DNA of 5,772 nt from Hyphomicrobiales bacterium (GTDB lineage Bacteria; Pseudomonadota; Alphaproteobacteria; Parvibaculales; Parvibaculaceae), in contig JAATFR010000136.1 in NCBI GenBank assembly GCA_015655095.1, forward strand, positions 1 through 5,772, written 5' to 3'. Positions within the stretch are counted from its first letter, which is position 1; each line of letters opens with the position of its first letter. Below the pieces are notes generated by a model that saw only the letters and a list, made by a program, of their open reading frames with translations, was not told where the DNA came from and ran no database searches. Below, piece after piece: positions 1 to 5,772 of this stretch. A program made the translations under genes and the position numbers.

Positions 1-113
1 CCAGACCATAGCAGCAGCCCGGGGCGGCGTCATCTCATGTCAGCTAGATCGGGTGTCCGGGGCCAAATGTCAAATGCGGGCTTTCCGGGCCGGGCATAGC
101 CAGACGAAACAGG
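1..113. other. Non-coding stretch at the left edge, downstream of the RodZ-like gene
   Basis: No supported gene lies here. A minus-strand ATG at 33 opens a frame that runs off the window edge after 11 codons (MTPPRAAAMVW), but no Shine-Dalgarno sequence precedes it and the residues match no start I recognise. In related genomes ispG often follows this kind of HTH/DUF4115 gene, but the 11 residues do not resemble an IspG N-terminus. The plus-strand frames open here are antisense to the C-terminus of the neighbouring gene. I see no clear hairpin plus T-tract terminator. Confidence 0.4.
45..73 (-). promoter_or_regulatory. Possible minus-strand promoter with consensus -35
   Basis: On the minus strand a perfect TTGACA (68-73) is followed after 17 bases by GATCTA (45-50). 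The -35 and the spacing are ideal, but the -10 matches the consensus poorly. It would drive a minus-strand gene lying mostly beyond the left edge. A single hexamer match can arise by chance, so this is weak. Confidence 0.2.
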
Positions 114-1163
114 CTAGTTCCGGGCGGTGCGCAGCAGGGTTCGGGGATCAATCGGCTCCCCGGTCAGCGCCACACCCCTCGGGCCGGCCAGCCCGAGACT
201 CTGCCCCTGCACCAGCAACTCAAAGGCGGCGCCATCACGGGCCACCATGATCAGCCCAGGCCGGTCAGGCACCAAATAGCTCTCACCAGCAGCAAAGGTC
301 CGCTCAACCAGCACCCGGCCATGCGGATCCTCGACCCGAAGCCAGGCATTGTCCCTGGTCGCCCGGATGGTGACGGGCATGGCGTCGATCTCGGCCTCCA
401 CCGCCGTGGCGAAATCGGCCGCCGCAGCGGGAGAGTCGGGTTCCATCAGATGCGGCATTCCGGCTACGATTGCGCCAGGCGATCCGGCTTGGGCGACATC
501 CTGCGCCACCAGAACGGCCGCAGGAGCAGAAGACAGCGCCGTGGCGGGGGTGACATTGCTGGTCGAGGCCAAGGCGGCATCACCGGCAAGATCAGGGTGC
601 CTGAATGCAAAGCGGGGAGCATGGGCCTCAGATGCCCCAAGGGCCTGCGCGGCAACCTGGGCTTCAATATCACCATTATCCGCCAGATCGACAGGCCGGT
701 TGCCTGACTGGGCGATCAGCCAGCTCCCAAAAAGCGTAACCAGGGTTACAAGCCCCGCCAAAATGAAGCCACCCCGGGGAAATTCCCGTTTCAGGGCCGG
801 AGGAACAAGACCGGGCGCCCTGTCGGCTACCGGCAGATTCACCTCATGTTCGAGCTGATTGACCAGGTCGTCAGCGTCCAAACCCAGATAATGGGCGTAG
901 TGGCGCACAAAGCCGCGCACATAGGTCATCCCCGGCAGATCGCCATAACGGCAATCTTCAATCGATTCCAGAAAGTCGGCCTTGATCCTGAGGGCAGCGG
1001 CAATATCGGCGATCGTTTCCCGGCGACCTTTCCTTGCGTCGCGCAGAGCAAGACCCACCAGATCCGGTGTCACAACAAGCCTTGGCCGCTCAATCTGACT
1101 TTTTACGCCAGCCGCGCCCACTGAACGCACGCGAATGTCTGACAACCTGATCTTCTGCGCCAT
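114..1163 (-). CDS. RodZ-like HTH membrane protein (HTH_25 / DUF4115)
   Basis: This 349-residue protein has the three-part RodZ plan. A cytoplasmic helix-turn-helix domain spans about 34-102, with the family-typical run YGDLPGMTYVRGFVRHYA at 73-90. A single membrane helix lies at about 132-150, preceded by KREFPR, which suggests N-in/C-out topology. An Ala/Pro-rich linker (about 155-260) leads to a DUF4115-like beta-rich domain at about 262-336 (WLRVEDPHGRVL at 274-285). RodZ proteins link MreB filaments to the membrane and help keep rod shape; the HTH fold there binds protein rather than acting as a classic repressor. Whether this homologue binds MreB is inference. The ATG at 1163 has only a weak GGGGA about 11 bases upstream, and the first ~30 residues before the HTH are not conserved-looking, so the start is less certain than the frame. 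The stop is TAG. The gene follows ptsP on the same strand but is separated by 264 bases with its own candidate promoter. Confidence 0.85.
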   Translation of the reverse strand: MAQKIRLSDIRVRSVGAAGVKSQIERPRLVVTPDLVGLALRDARKGRRETIADIAAALRIKADFLESIEDCRYGDLPGMTYVRGFVRHYAHYLGLDADDLVNQLEHEVNLPVADRAPGLVPPALKREFPRGGFILAGLVTLVTLFGSWLIAQSGNRPVDLADNGDIEAQVAAQALGASEAHAPRFAFRHPDLAGDAALASTSNVTPATALSSAPAAVLVAQDVAQAGSPGAIVAGMPHLMEPDSPAAAADFATAVEAEIDAMPVTIRATRDNAWLRVEDPHGRVLVERTFAAGESYLVPDRPGLIMVARDGAAFELLVQGQSLGLAGPRGVALTGEPIDPRTLLRTARN

Positions 1164-1219
1164 TGACTTGGCAATCCCCGACAGTGCCTGCAGTCAACCC
1201 ATGGCATTGCGAATGTCAT

Positions 1220-1234
1220 GATTGTGCTGCAATC
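1220..1234. repeat. Short inverted repeat GATTG-N5-CAATC
   Basis: A perfect 5-bp inverted repeat (GATTG tgctg CAATC) sits about 57 bases upstream of the RodZ-like start codon. It could be an operator half-site pair or a small hairpin in the leader. Repeats this short occur by chance, and there is no other evidence for function. Confidence 0.2.
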
Positions 1235-1310
1235 TCCCCTATTTCCTGTGCCAGTCCTAGAGACAGGTCAAATCCGGGGCACCCCAACAAATGACTCTTT
1301 TTGGCCGCAA

Positions 1311-1327
1311 CATATACGACACATATG
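1311..1327. repeat. Short inverted repeat CATAT-N7-ATATG
   Basis: A perfect 5-bp inverted repeat with a 7-base spacer lies about 30 bases downstream, in the minus-strand sense, of the candidate TATAAT box. Its position next to a putative promoter would suit a regulator binding site. The match is short and lies in AT-rich DNA, so chance is a real alternative. Confidence 0.2.
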
Positions 1328-1355
1328 AAGCTCGAAACGTTAAGAACCCCACATA

Positions 1356-1361
1356 ATTATA
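1356..1361 (-). promoter_or_regulatory. Candidate -10 box for the RodZ-like gene
   Basis: The minus strand reads TATAAT, an exact sigma-70-type -10 hexamer, in the AT-rich part of the gap. No good -35 is seen at 16-18 bases; the best there is TGCTTT. If used, transcription would start near 1349 and give the RodZ-like mRNA a leader of about 185 bases. Supported by the hexamer and context only. Confidence 0.35.
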
Positions 1362-1427
1362 ACAAGAAATGCACGAAAAAGCATACGGCTCTGTAACGAA
1401 ACAGGGTACCAGACTATCATAAACGAT

Positions 1428-3692
1428 TCAAAAAACGATATCATTTATTTCAGCAAAATTTCTCAAATCCTCCCGCAGGCTGCGAACAGGCGATGTAAGC
1501 AACGGCTCGATAAAGCGTGCCAGCGCATCGACATCAAGTGAACGGATCATCATCTTGACGGGCCCGATAGCGGCCGCTGACATCGAGACTCTTCGGAATC
1601 CAATGCCCATGAGCGCCATCGCCTCCAGAGGCCGGCCCGCCATTTCACCGCAGAGCGTAAGAGGGGTGTTGTGGCGTTCACACGCCTCCACCACATGCTT
1701 GAGGAAGCTCAACACCGCCGGGGACAGGAAATCATAGCGGGTGGCGACCCGCGGATTACCCCGGTCAGCCGCGAACAGGAACTGCAACAGGTCGTTTGAG
1801 CCGACAGAGACGAAATCCACCATCGGCAGCAGAGCCTCGAATTGCCACACGAGTGAGGGCACCTCCAGCATGGTGCCCACCTGCACCTCGACGGGCACGG
1901 GCTTGCCGAACTTGATCAGCCGAGCCATTTCCTTGTCCACAAGTGCCCGCGCCCTCACGAATTCACTGACCTCGGCGATCATCGGGAACATCAGCCGGAG
2001 CGTGCGCCCCGCGCCCGCCGTCAGCAGCGCCCTGAGCTGGTGACACAGCAAGGCCGGACGATCAAGGCCGATCCGGATCGCGCGCCAGCCCAGAGCCGGG
2101 TTTTCCTCCTTCGCGGGCGCCACCATATAGGGCAACACCTTGTCGCCGCCGATGTCGAGCGTGCGGAAGATAACCGGCATGTCGCCAGCCGCATCGAGAA
2201 CGGCGGAATAAAGCTCCACCTGATCGCGCAGCGACGGCAGCTTGGAGGCGATCATGAACTGAAGTTCGGTCCGAAAAAGACCAATTCCCTCAGCGCCGGA
2301 TTCATGGACATGCGGCAGGTCGACCACCAGCCCGGCGTTCACATAAAGATTGGCCAGCCGGCCGTCCAAAGAAACCGCCGGCTCATGGCGGATCGCCTTG
2401 TACTGCTCCTGACGCCGCGCCCGGAAGCGCGCCTTCTCCGAATAGGCGTCGATGACGTCGCTGCTCGGGCGGAGATAGAGTTCCCCGGTATCGCCATCGA
2501 CAATGATCGCATCACCAGGATCGACATGATCGAGAATGCCCTCTGCCCGCCCAACCGTGGGAATGCCAAGCGCGCGCGCCACAATCGAGACATGCGCGTT
2601 CGCCGCGCCTTCTTCCAGTACAAGGCCGCGCAGACGGTCCTTGTCATAATCAAGCAGTTCGGCCGGGCCCATGTTGCGTGCAATGATGATGGCGTCGTCA
2701 GGCAAATCCTGGCTGGCGGACGAAAGCCCGACGCCCGTCAACTGACGCAGGAGACGATTGGCCAGATCGTCAAAATCATGCAGCCGCTCGCGCAGATAGG
2801 GATCGGTCGGCCGCATCATGCGGGCACGCATATCGTTCTGCACACGCTCGACTGCGGCTTCCGCTGTAAGGCCGGTGCGCACAGCTTCCGTCATGCGATG
2901 CAGCCAGCCACGATCATTGGCGAACATGCGGTAGGTTTGCAGCACCTCGCGATGTTCGCCCGCATGTGAGAGATCAGCTGTCTCCAGCAGGTCATCGATC
3001 GAGCCGCGCAGCTCATAGACCGCCATTTCGAGACGCTTCATTTCAAGATCGGCATCCTCGGCGATCAGCGTGGTCACATGGACGCGCGGCTCATGCAGCA
3101 CCGCATGACCAAGAGCGATACCCTCGGCAAAGGAAGTCCCGCCGAGCCGGTAGGGCCTCTCGCGCCGCAGATCGGGCTCTTCCAGTTCAGCCAGATCGAT
3201 CAGGCCCGCAGACGCCACCACCTCGGCCAGCACCATGGCGACCGTCTGTAGCGCTTCCACCTCTTCCTCGGTATAGCTCCGCTTGGTGCGATTCTGCACG
3301 GCGAGCACGCCGACCACGCGGCCGAAGCGCAGAATCGGCACGCCCATCAGCGATTTATAAATTTCTTCGCCGGTTTCCGGCCTGTATGCGAAGGCCGGGT
3401 GTGCCTGCGCGTCCGCCAGATTGAGCGGACGGGCGTGAAGGGCGATATCGCCGATCAGACCTTCCCCCTCCTTCAGGCGCGTACGATGAACCGAGGAAGG
3501 CTTGAGGCCTTCCGTCGCAAACAGTTCAAGTTCCCGCGAGGGCCGCATCAGATAGATGGAGCACACTTCAGCCACCATATTGGAGGCGATGAGAACGGTG
3601 ATTTTGTCGAGGCGTTTTGCGCTCTCCGGCTCCGCCATGACCTCGCGCAACCTTCGAAGCAGAACGCGGGGACCACCAACGGAGCCCGCCAT
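1428..3692 (-). CDS. ptsP: Phosphoenolpyruvate-protein phosphotransferase PtsP (EI-Ntr)
   Basis: First enzyme of the nitrogen PTS: it takes phosphate from PEP and passes it through NPr (PtsO) to EIIA-Ntr (PtsN), a cytoplasmic regulatory relay. Numbering from the ATG at 3692 (754 residues, usual for EI-Ntr), an N-terminal GAF domain covers about 16-160; ordinary sugar EI lacks it. The PEP-utilising N-domain follows at about 185-310. The swivelling histidine domain has the phosphoacceptor His367 in EEGAANAHVSIVAR. The C-terminal PEP barrel shows GIGLFRTELQFM (469-480), TLDIGGDK (511-518), NPALGWRAIR (531-540), GSNDLLQF (631-638) and the catalytic Cys681 in CGEMAG. All key catalytic residues are present, so it should be active. 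In studied EI-Ntr proteins the GAF domain binds glutamine, which lowers autophosphorylation; the same is inferred here. A TTG codon directly precedes the ATG (3695) and could also start the protein, adding one residue. It lies 99 bases downstream of lysC, probably in the same transcript. The stop is TGA. Confidence 0.96.
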   Translation of the reverse strand: MAGSVGGPRVLLRRLREVMAEPESAKRLDKITVLIASNMVAEVCSIYLMRPSRELELFATEGLKPSSVHRTRLKEGEGLIGDIALHARPLNLADAQAHPAFAYRPETGEEIYKSLMGVPILRFGRVVGVLAVQNRTKRSYTEEEVEALQTVAMVLAEVVASAGLIDLAELEEPDLRRERPYRLGGTSFAEGIALGHAVLHEPRVHVTTLIAEDADLEMKRLEMAVYELRGSIDDLLETADLSHAGEHREVLQTYRMFANDRGWLHRMTEAVRTGLTAEAAVERVQNDMRARMMRPTDPYLRERLHDFDDLANRLLRQLTGVGLSSASQDLPDDAIIIARNMGPAELLDYDKDRLRGLVLEEGAANAHVSIVARALGIPTVGRAEGILDHVDPGDAIIVDGDTGELYLRPSSDVIDAYSEKARFRARRQEQYKAIRHEPAVSLDGRLANLYVNAGLVVDLPHVHESGAEGIGLFRTELQFMIASKLPSLRDQVELYSAVLDAAGDMPVIFRTLDIGGDKVLPYMVAPAKEENPALGWRAIRIGLDRPALLCHQLRALLTAGAGRTLRLMFPMIAEVSEFVRARALVDKEMARLIKFGKPVPVEVQVGTMLEVPSLVWQFEALLPMVDFVSVGSNDLLQFLFAADRGNPRVATRYDFLSPAVLSFLKHVVEACERHNTPLTLCGEMAGRPLEAMALMGIGFRRVSMSAAAIGPVKMMIRSLDVDALARFIEPLLTSPVRSLREDLRNFAEINDIVF

Positions 3693-3701
3693 CAATCTGC
3701 A

Positions 3702-3706
3702 TCCTT
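3702..3706 (-). promoter_or_regulatory. Ribosome binding site of ptsP
   Basis: The minus strand reads AAGGA, 9 bases before the ATG at 3692 and 6 bases before the adjacent TTG at 3695. Either spacing works, so the site fixes the start region but does not decide between the two codons. ATG is preferred as the stronger start. Confidence 0.65.
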
Positions 3707-3733
3707 CCCGATGGAGCGCGCACGACAGGGCGG

Positions 3734-3746
3734 CCGCGGAGCGCGG
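3734..3746. repeat. GC-rich hairpin in the lysC-ptsP gap
   Basis: CCGCG-GAG-CGCGG forms a perfect 5-bp stem with a 3-base loop. Outer complementary arms ACGA (3722-3725) and TCGT (3747-3750) could extend it across an internal bulge. No T tract follows on the minus strand, so it is not a standard intrinsic terminator. It could reduce readthrough or affect mRNA stability between lysC and ptsP; that is inference. Confidence 0.35.
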
Positions 3747-3752
3747 TCGTCA

Positions 3753-3780
3753 GTCAGGCGGCTGAAGAAGGTCAGGCGGC
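3753..3780. repeat. Ten-base direct repeat in the lysC-ptsP gap
   Basis: GTCAGGCGGC occurs at 3753-3762 and again at 3771-3780, with 8 bases between the copies (18-base period). It lies a few bases past the lysC stop. No known binding site matches. It may be a small duplication. Confidence 0.4.
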
Positions 3781-3791
3781 GCATCTCGATC

Positions 3792-5042
3792 CTATTCGGC
3801 ATCCATGCCATAGGCCGTGTGCAGGGCGCGCACGGCGAGTTCGGAATATTCCGCAGCAATCAGCACGCTCACCTTGATTTCGGAAGTCGTGATTGCCTGA
3901 ATATTGATGCCTTTTTCGGCCAGCGTCTCGAACATGGTCGCCGCCACACCGCAATGGCTGCGCATACCAATACCAATAACGGACACCTTCACCACGTTAA
4001 GGTCGGTGCCCATATCCTCATAGCCGATCTCATCCTTGGCCTTGCGGATAACGTCCTCGGCGCGGGCAAGTTCCGCCTGCGGCACGGTAAAAGTCATATG
4101 AGTATATTTGCCATCGTCGGAGACGTTCTGGATGATCATATCCACATTGATGGAACTGTTCGCCAATGGTCCGAATATCCGGGCCGCGATGCCGGGCCGG
4201 TCCGCCACATTCAGAAGCGTGACTTTCGCCTCATCCCTGGAATAGGCGATGCCGCTCACAACCTGCTGTTCCACGATCTCTTCCTCGTCACAAACCAGAG
4301 TACCCGGTATTTCTCCCGCCAGAATATGAGGCGCATCCGGCGCATCGAAGCTTGAGCGCACCTGAAGCCTCACCCGATGCACCATAGCCAGCTCAACGGA
4401 CCGGGTTTGCAGCACCTTGGCCCCCTGAGAGGCCATTTCCAGCATCTCCTCATAGCTTATCTTGTCAAGCTTGCGCGCCTTGGCGACGATCCGGGGATCT
4501 GTCGTATAAACGCCATCAACATCGGTATAAATATCACAGCGGTCCGCCTGAATGGCCGCCGCAATGGCCACCGCGCTGGTGTCGGAGCCGCCCCGGCCAA
4601 GCGTCGTAATGCGCTGATCGGGACCGAGCCCCTGAAAGCCGGCAATCACGGCGACCTGGCCCTCTTCGAGCCGTTCGATCAGCCCGGCGCCATCGATTTC
4701 CTGGATCCGCGCGGCCCCATGAGCGCCATCCGTCAGAATCGGGATCTGCCAGCCAAGCCATGAGCGCGCGGACACGCCCATTTCCTGCAAGGCAATCGCC
4801 AAAAGACCGACCGTCACCTGCTCGCCGGTGGCGACGATCGTGTCATACTCGCGCGCATCGTGCAGTTTCGCGGTTTCCCGGGTCCAGGCCACAAGCTGGT
4901 TCGTCGTGCCCGACATCGCCGACACGACCACCGCCACCTGATGGCCCGCATCGACTTCCCGTTTCACATGGCGGGCCACATTGCGAATCCGCTCAATATC
5001 GGCCACCGACGTGCCGCCAAACTTCATGACCAGTCTGGCCAT
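3792..5042 (-). CDS. lysC: Aspartate kinase
   Basis: Phosphorylates L-aspartate with ATP to 4-phospho-aspartate, the first step to lysine, diaminopimelate, threonine, methionine and isoleucine; cytoplasmic. The 416 residues are a normal length for the monofunctional class. The amino-acid kinase domain (about 2-235) begins with the signature KFGGTSVA (7-14) and continues with VVSAMSGTTNQL (39-50), ATGEQV (71-76), TLGRGGSDTSA (147-157) and the nucleotide-site loop DVDGVYTTDPR (174-184). Two ACT domains follow (about 265-335 and 350-412). The first contains QNVS (305-308) and HMTFTVP (315-321), the region where feedback-resistance changes map in Corynebacterium LysC, so allosteric inhibition by lysine and/or threonine is expected but not shown. 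The ATG at 5042 has purine-rich AAGG (4 bases) and AAGGGG (10 bases) upstream. The kinase signature starts at residue 7, which fixes the start well. It is divergent from ubiG and upstream of ptsP. The stop is TAG. No lysine riboswitch or leader peptide is evident upstream. Confidence 0.97.
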   Translation of the reverse strand: MARLVMKFGGTSVADIERIRNVARHVKREVDAGHQVAVVVSAMSGTTNQLVAWTRETAKLHDAREYDTIVATGEQVTVGLLAIALQEMGVSARSWLGWQIPILTDGAHGAARIQEIDGAGLIERLEEGQVAVIAGFQGLGPDQRITTLGRGGSDTSAVAIAAAIQADRCDIYTDVDGVYTTDPRIVAKARKLDKISYEEMLEMASQGAKVLQTRSVELAMVHRVRLQVRSSFDAPDAPHILAGEIPGTLVCDEEEIVEQQVVSGIAYSRDEAKVTLLNVADRPGIAARIFGPLANSSINVDMIIQNVSDDGKYTHMTFTVPQAELARAEDVIRKAKDEIGYEDMGTDLNVVKVSVIGIGMRSHCGVAATMFETLAEKGINIQAITTSEIKVSVLIAAEYSELAVRALHTAYGMDAE

Positions 5043-5107
5043 AGTGCCTTAACCCCTTGAACCGCACGCCGGAGGGCCCCTGCGCTGGACCTGCTCACCA
5101 AAGACGC

Positions 5108-5138
5108 CTTATACATTGCCGGGAGAAAGAATTCGCAA
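5108..5138 (-). promoter_or_regulatory. Candidate lysC promoter
   Basis: The minus strand carries TTGCGA (5133-5138) and TATAAG (5108-5113). The -10 matches 5 of 6 consensus bases, but the 19-base spacing is long. The transcript would start near 5101 and leave a leader of about 58 bases before lysC. The placement in the divergent gap supports it; no operator or riboswitch fold is recognised in the leader. Confidence 0.35.
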
Positions 5139-5186
5139 AGGCGCGCAGGCTGGCTTTCTTCAAGCCCCGTCTCCCTGACCGGCCGC

Positions 5187-5214
5187 TTGCGCCAAAATGC
5201 GCGACATACATACT
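5187..5214 (+). promoter_or_regulatory. Candidate ubiG promoter
   Basis: TTGCGC (5187-5192) is followed after 16 bases by CATACT (5209-5214), a 4-of-6 match to the -10 consensus. Transcription would start near 5221, about 67 bases before the ubiG ATG. The match is moderate, and alphaproteobacterial promoters often deviate from the E. coli consensus. The site does not overlap the candidate lysC promoter on the other strand. Confidence 0.3.
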
Positions 5215-5275
5215 CACCTGCCGCGCCATCCGCAACCGGGGCAGCGCGTCCCGACGTCAGCCCAGCGCGGCAGCC

Positions 5276-5279
5276 GGAG
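5276..5279 (+). promoter_or_regulatory. Ribosome binding site of ubiG
   Basis: GGAG lies 8 bases before the ATG at 5288. This well-placed site decides the ubiG start in favour of this ATG over the in-frame Met24 further downstream. Confidence 0.65.
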
Positions 5280-5287
5280 TTCGGACC

Positions 5288-5772
5288 ATGACCACGAAAA
5301 CGCTCGCATCCGGAATCAACACCGTCGATCCGACCGAAATCGCCCGATTCTCGGCCATGGCGGCCGAATGGTGGGACCCGGCGGGGAAATTCCGCCCCCT
5401 CCACAAGTTCAACCCGACCCGGCTCGCCTATATCCGCGAACAGGTGGTGCGCCATTTTGCCCTTGACCCCATGGCCCGCCGTCCTCTTGAGAGGCTGAAA
5501 ATTCTCGATATCGGCTGCGGCGGCGGCCTGCTCTGCGAGCCCATGGCCCGCATGGGCGCCCACGTCGTCGGGGCGGACGCGGGCGAACTCAATATCGCAA
5601 CCGCCCGGGTCCATGCCGGGGAGCAGGGCCTCGCCATCGACTATCGCTGCACCACGGCCGAAGCGCTGGCGGAGGCTGGTGAGCGATTCGACATCATCCT
5701 CAATATGGAAGTGATCGAGCATGTGGCCGACCGCGCGGGCTTCATCAACGCCTGCGCCAGCATGGTCAAGCC
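5288..5772 (+). CDS. ubiG: Ubiquinone biosynthesis O-methyltransferase UbiG, N-terminal part (runs off window)
   Basis: UbiG performs both O-methylation steps of ubiquinone synthesis with S-adenosylmethionine; it is peripherally membrane-associated. The first 161 codons are present, of roughly 240-250 in the family; the rest lies beyond the right edge. Visible features are the UbiG-type N-terminus with VDPTEIARFSAMAAEWWDP (13-31) and PLHKFNPTRLAYI (37-49), the class I methyltransferase SAM motif LDIGCGGGLLCEPMARMG (73-90), an acidic strand end GADAGELN (95-102) and MEVIEHV (140-146). The stretch FSAMAAEWWDP plus LHKFNPTRLAYI separates UbiG from generic methyltransferases. The start is supported by GGAG 8 bases upstream. 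It is divergent from lysC across a 245-base gap. No frameshift or stop occurs in the visible part. Confidence 0.95.
   Translation, partial: MTTKTLASGINTVDPTEIARFSAMAAEWWDPAGKFRPLHKFNPTRLAYIREQVVRHFALDPMARRPLERLKILDIGCGGGLLCEPMARMGAHVVGADAGELNIATARVHAGEQGLAIDYRCTTAEALAEAGERFDIILNMEVIEHVADRAGFINACASMVK

Larger units (their letters stand above)
1164..1427. other. Intergenic region between ptsP and the RodZ-like gene, partly AT-rich
   Basis: The 264 bases contain no gene I can support. Roughly 1300-1440 is much richer in A+T than the flanking genes. On the minus strand it holds a perfect TATAAT and two short inverted repeats (listed separately). Just past the ptsP stop there is an imperfect 6-bp hairpin (about 1389-1406, arms CTCTGT and ACAGGG). 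On the minus strand this is followed after several bases by TTTTT (1376-1380), so it could be a weak ptsP terminator, but the gap and the mismatch make that doubtful. Confidence 0.5.

Noticed and set aside
53..250. Plus-strand frame of 65 residues, open back to the left edge
   Set aside because: It is mostly antisense to the C-terminal domain of the RodZ-like protein. Its Arg/Pro/Ala-rich composition is typical of shadow frames in GC-rich DNA.
1103..1219. Possible 38-residue minus-strand leader ORF overlapping the RodZ-like start
   Set aside because: It has an ATG and a purine-rich AGGGGAGA upstream, but the spacing (about 13 bases) is too long, the composition is unremarkable, and no attenuator logic is visible.
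1341..1360. CtrA-type TTAA-N7-TTAA site
   Set aside because: TTAA occurs, but no second half-site sits at the required 7-base spacing.
2040..2969. 309-residue plus-strand open frame
   Set aside because: It lies wholly antisense to ptsP, whose domains and catalytic motifs are intact. Its translation shows no recognisable domain and fits a GC-rich shadow frame.
3792..4300. Internal start giving a separate aspartate-kinase beta subunit, as in Bacillus and Corynebacterium
   Set aside because: There is no Met codon with a ribosome binding site near the kinase/ACT boundary (about residue 250); the nearest Met residues are at 220 and 302.
3399..4355. 318-residue plus-strand open frame
   Set aside because: It runs antisense across the 5' part of ptsP, the intergenic gap and the 3' part of lysC. 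It has no domain signature, and both sense genes are clearly real.
5043..5107. Lysine riboswitch in the lysC leader
   Set aside because: The leader is only about 60 bases, far too short for the lysine aptamer, and this riboswitch is not expected in alphaproteobacteria.
5024..5722. 232-residue minus-strand open frame
   Set aside because: It is antisense to ubiG, which has a clear UbiG N-terminus and SAM motif, and also overlaps the start of lysC and the promoter gap.

Overview
The window looks like ordinary chromosomal sequence from an alphaproteobacterium. It is GC-rich overall and codes almost wall to wall. The gene set (aspartate kinase next to a GAF-containing nitrogen-PTS enzyme I, divergent from ubiG, with a RodZ-like HTH membrane protein downstream) matches an arrangement I know from alphaproteobacterial genomes. 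I cannot fix the order or genus from this sequence. I see no mobile element, CRISPR array, tRNA, rRNA or phage gene.

Layout, left to right. Bases 1-113 hold no gene I can support; they lie downstream of the RodZ-like gene and contain one possible minus-strand promoter. A minus-strand gene at 114-1163 encodes a 349-residue RodZ-like protein: cytoplasmic helix-turn-helix, one membrane helix, Ala-rich linker, DUF4115-type C-terminal domain. A 264-base intergenic region (1164-1427) follows; its part nearest ptsP is clearly more AT-rich than its surroundings and carries a perfect TATAAT on the minus strand. ptsP (minus, 1428-3692) encodes the nitrogen phosphotransferase enzyme EI-Ntr, and lysC (minus, 3792-5042) encodes aspartate kinase. 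The two are 99 bases apart with no convincing terminator between them, so they probably form a lysC-ptsP transcription unit. A 245-base divergent region (5043-5287) separates lysC from ubiG (plus, 5288 to the window edge). ubiG encodes the ubiquinone O-methyltransferase, of which the first 161 codons are present.

Functionally these are core genes. LysC commits aspartate to lysine, threonine, methionine and diaminopimelate synthesis. PtsP starts a regulatory phosphorelay that reads nitrogen and carbon status. The RodZ-like protein is expected to act in cell shape or envelope organisation, and UbiG acts in quinone synthesis. A link between nitrogen sensing by PtsP and aspartate-family synthesis through the shared operon is plausible but is inference. 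I found no sign of a new biological system. The points most worth a second look are the AT-rich leader region upstream of the RodZ-like gene, the EI-Ntr active-site sequence, and the shared lysC/ubiG control region.
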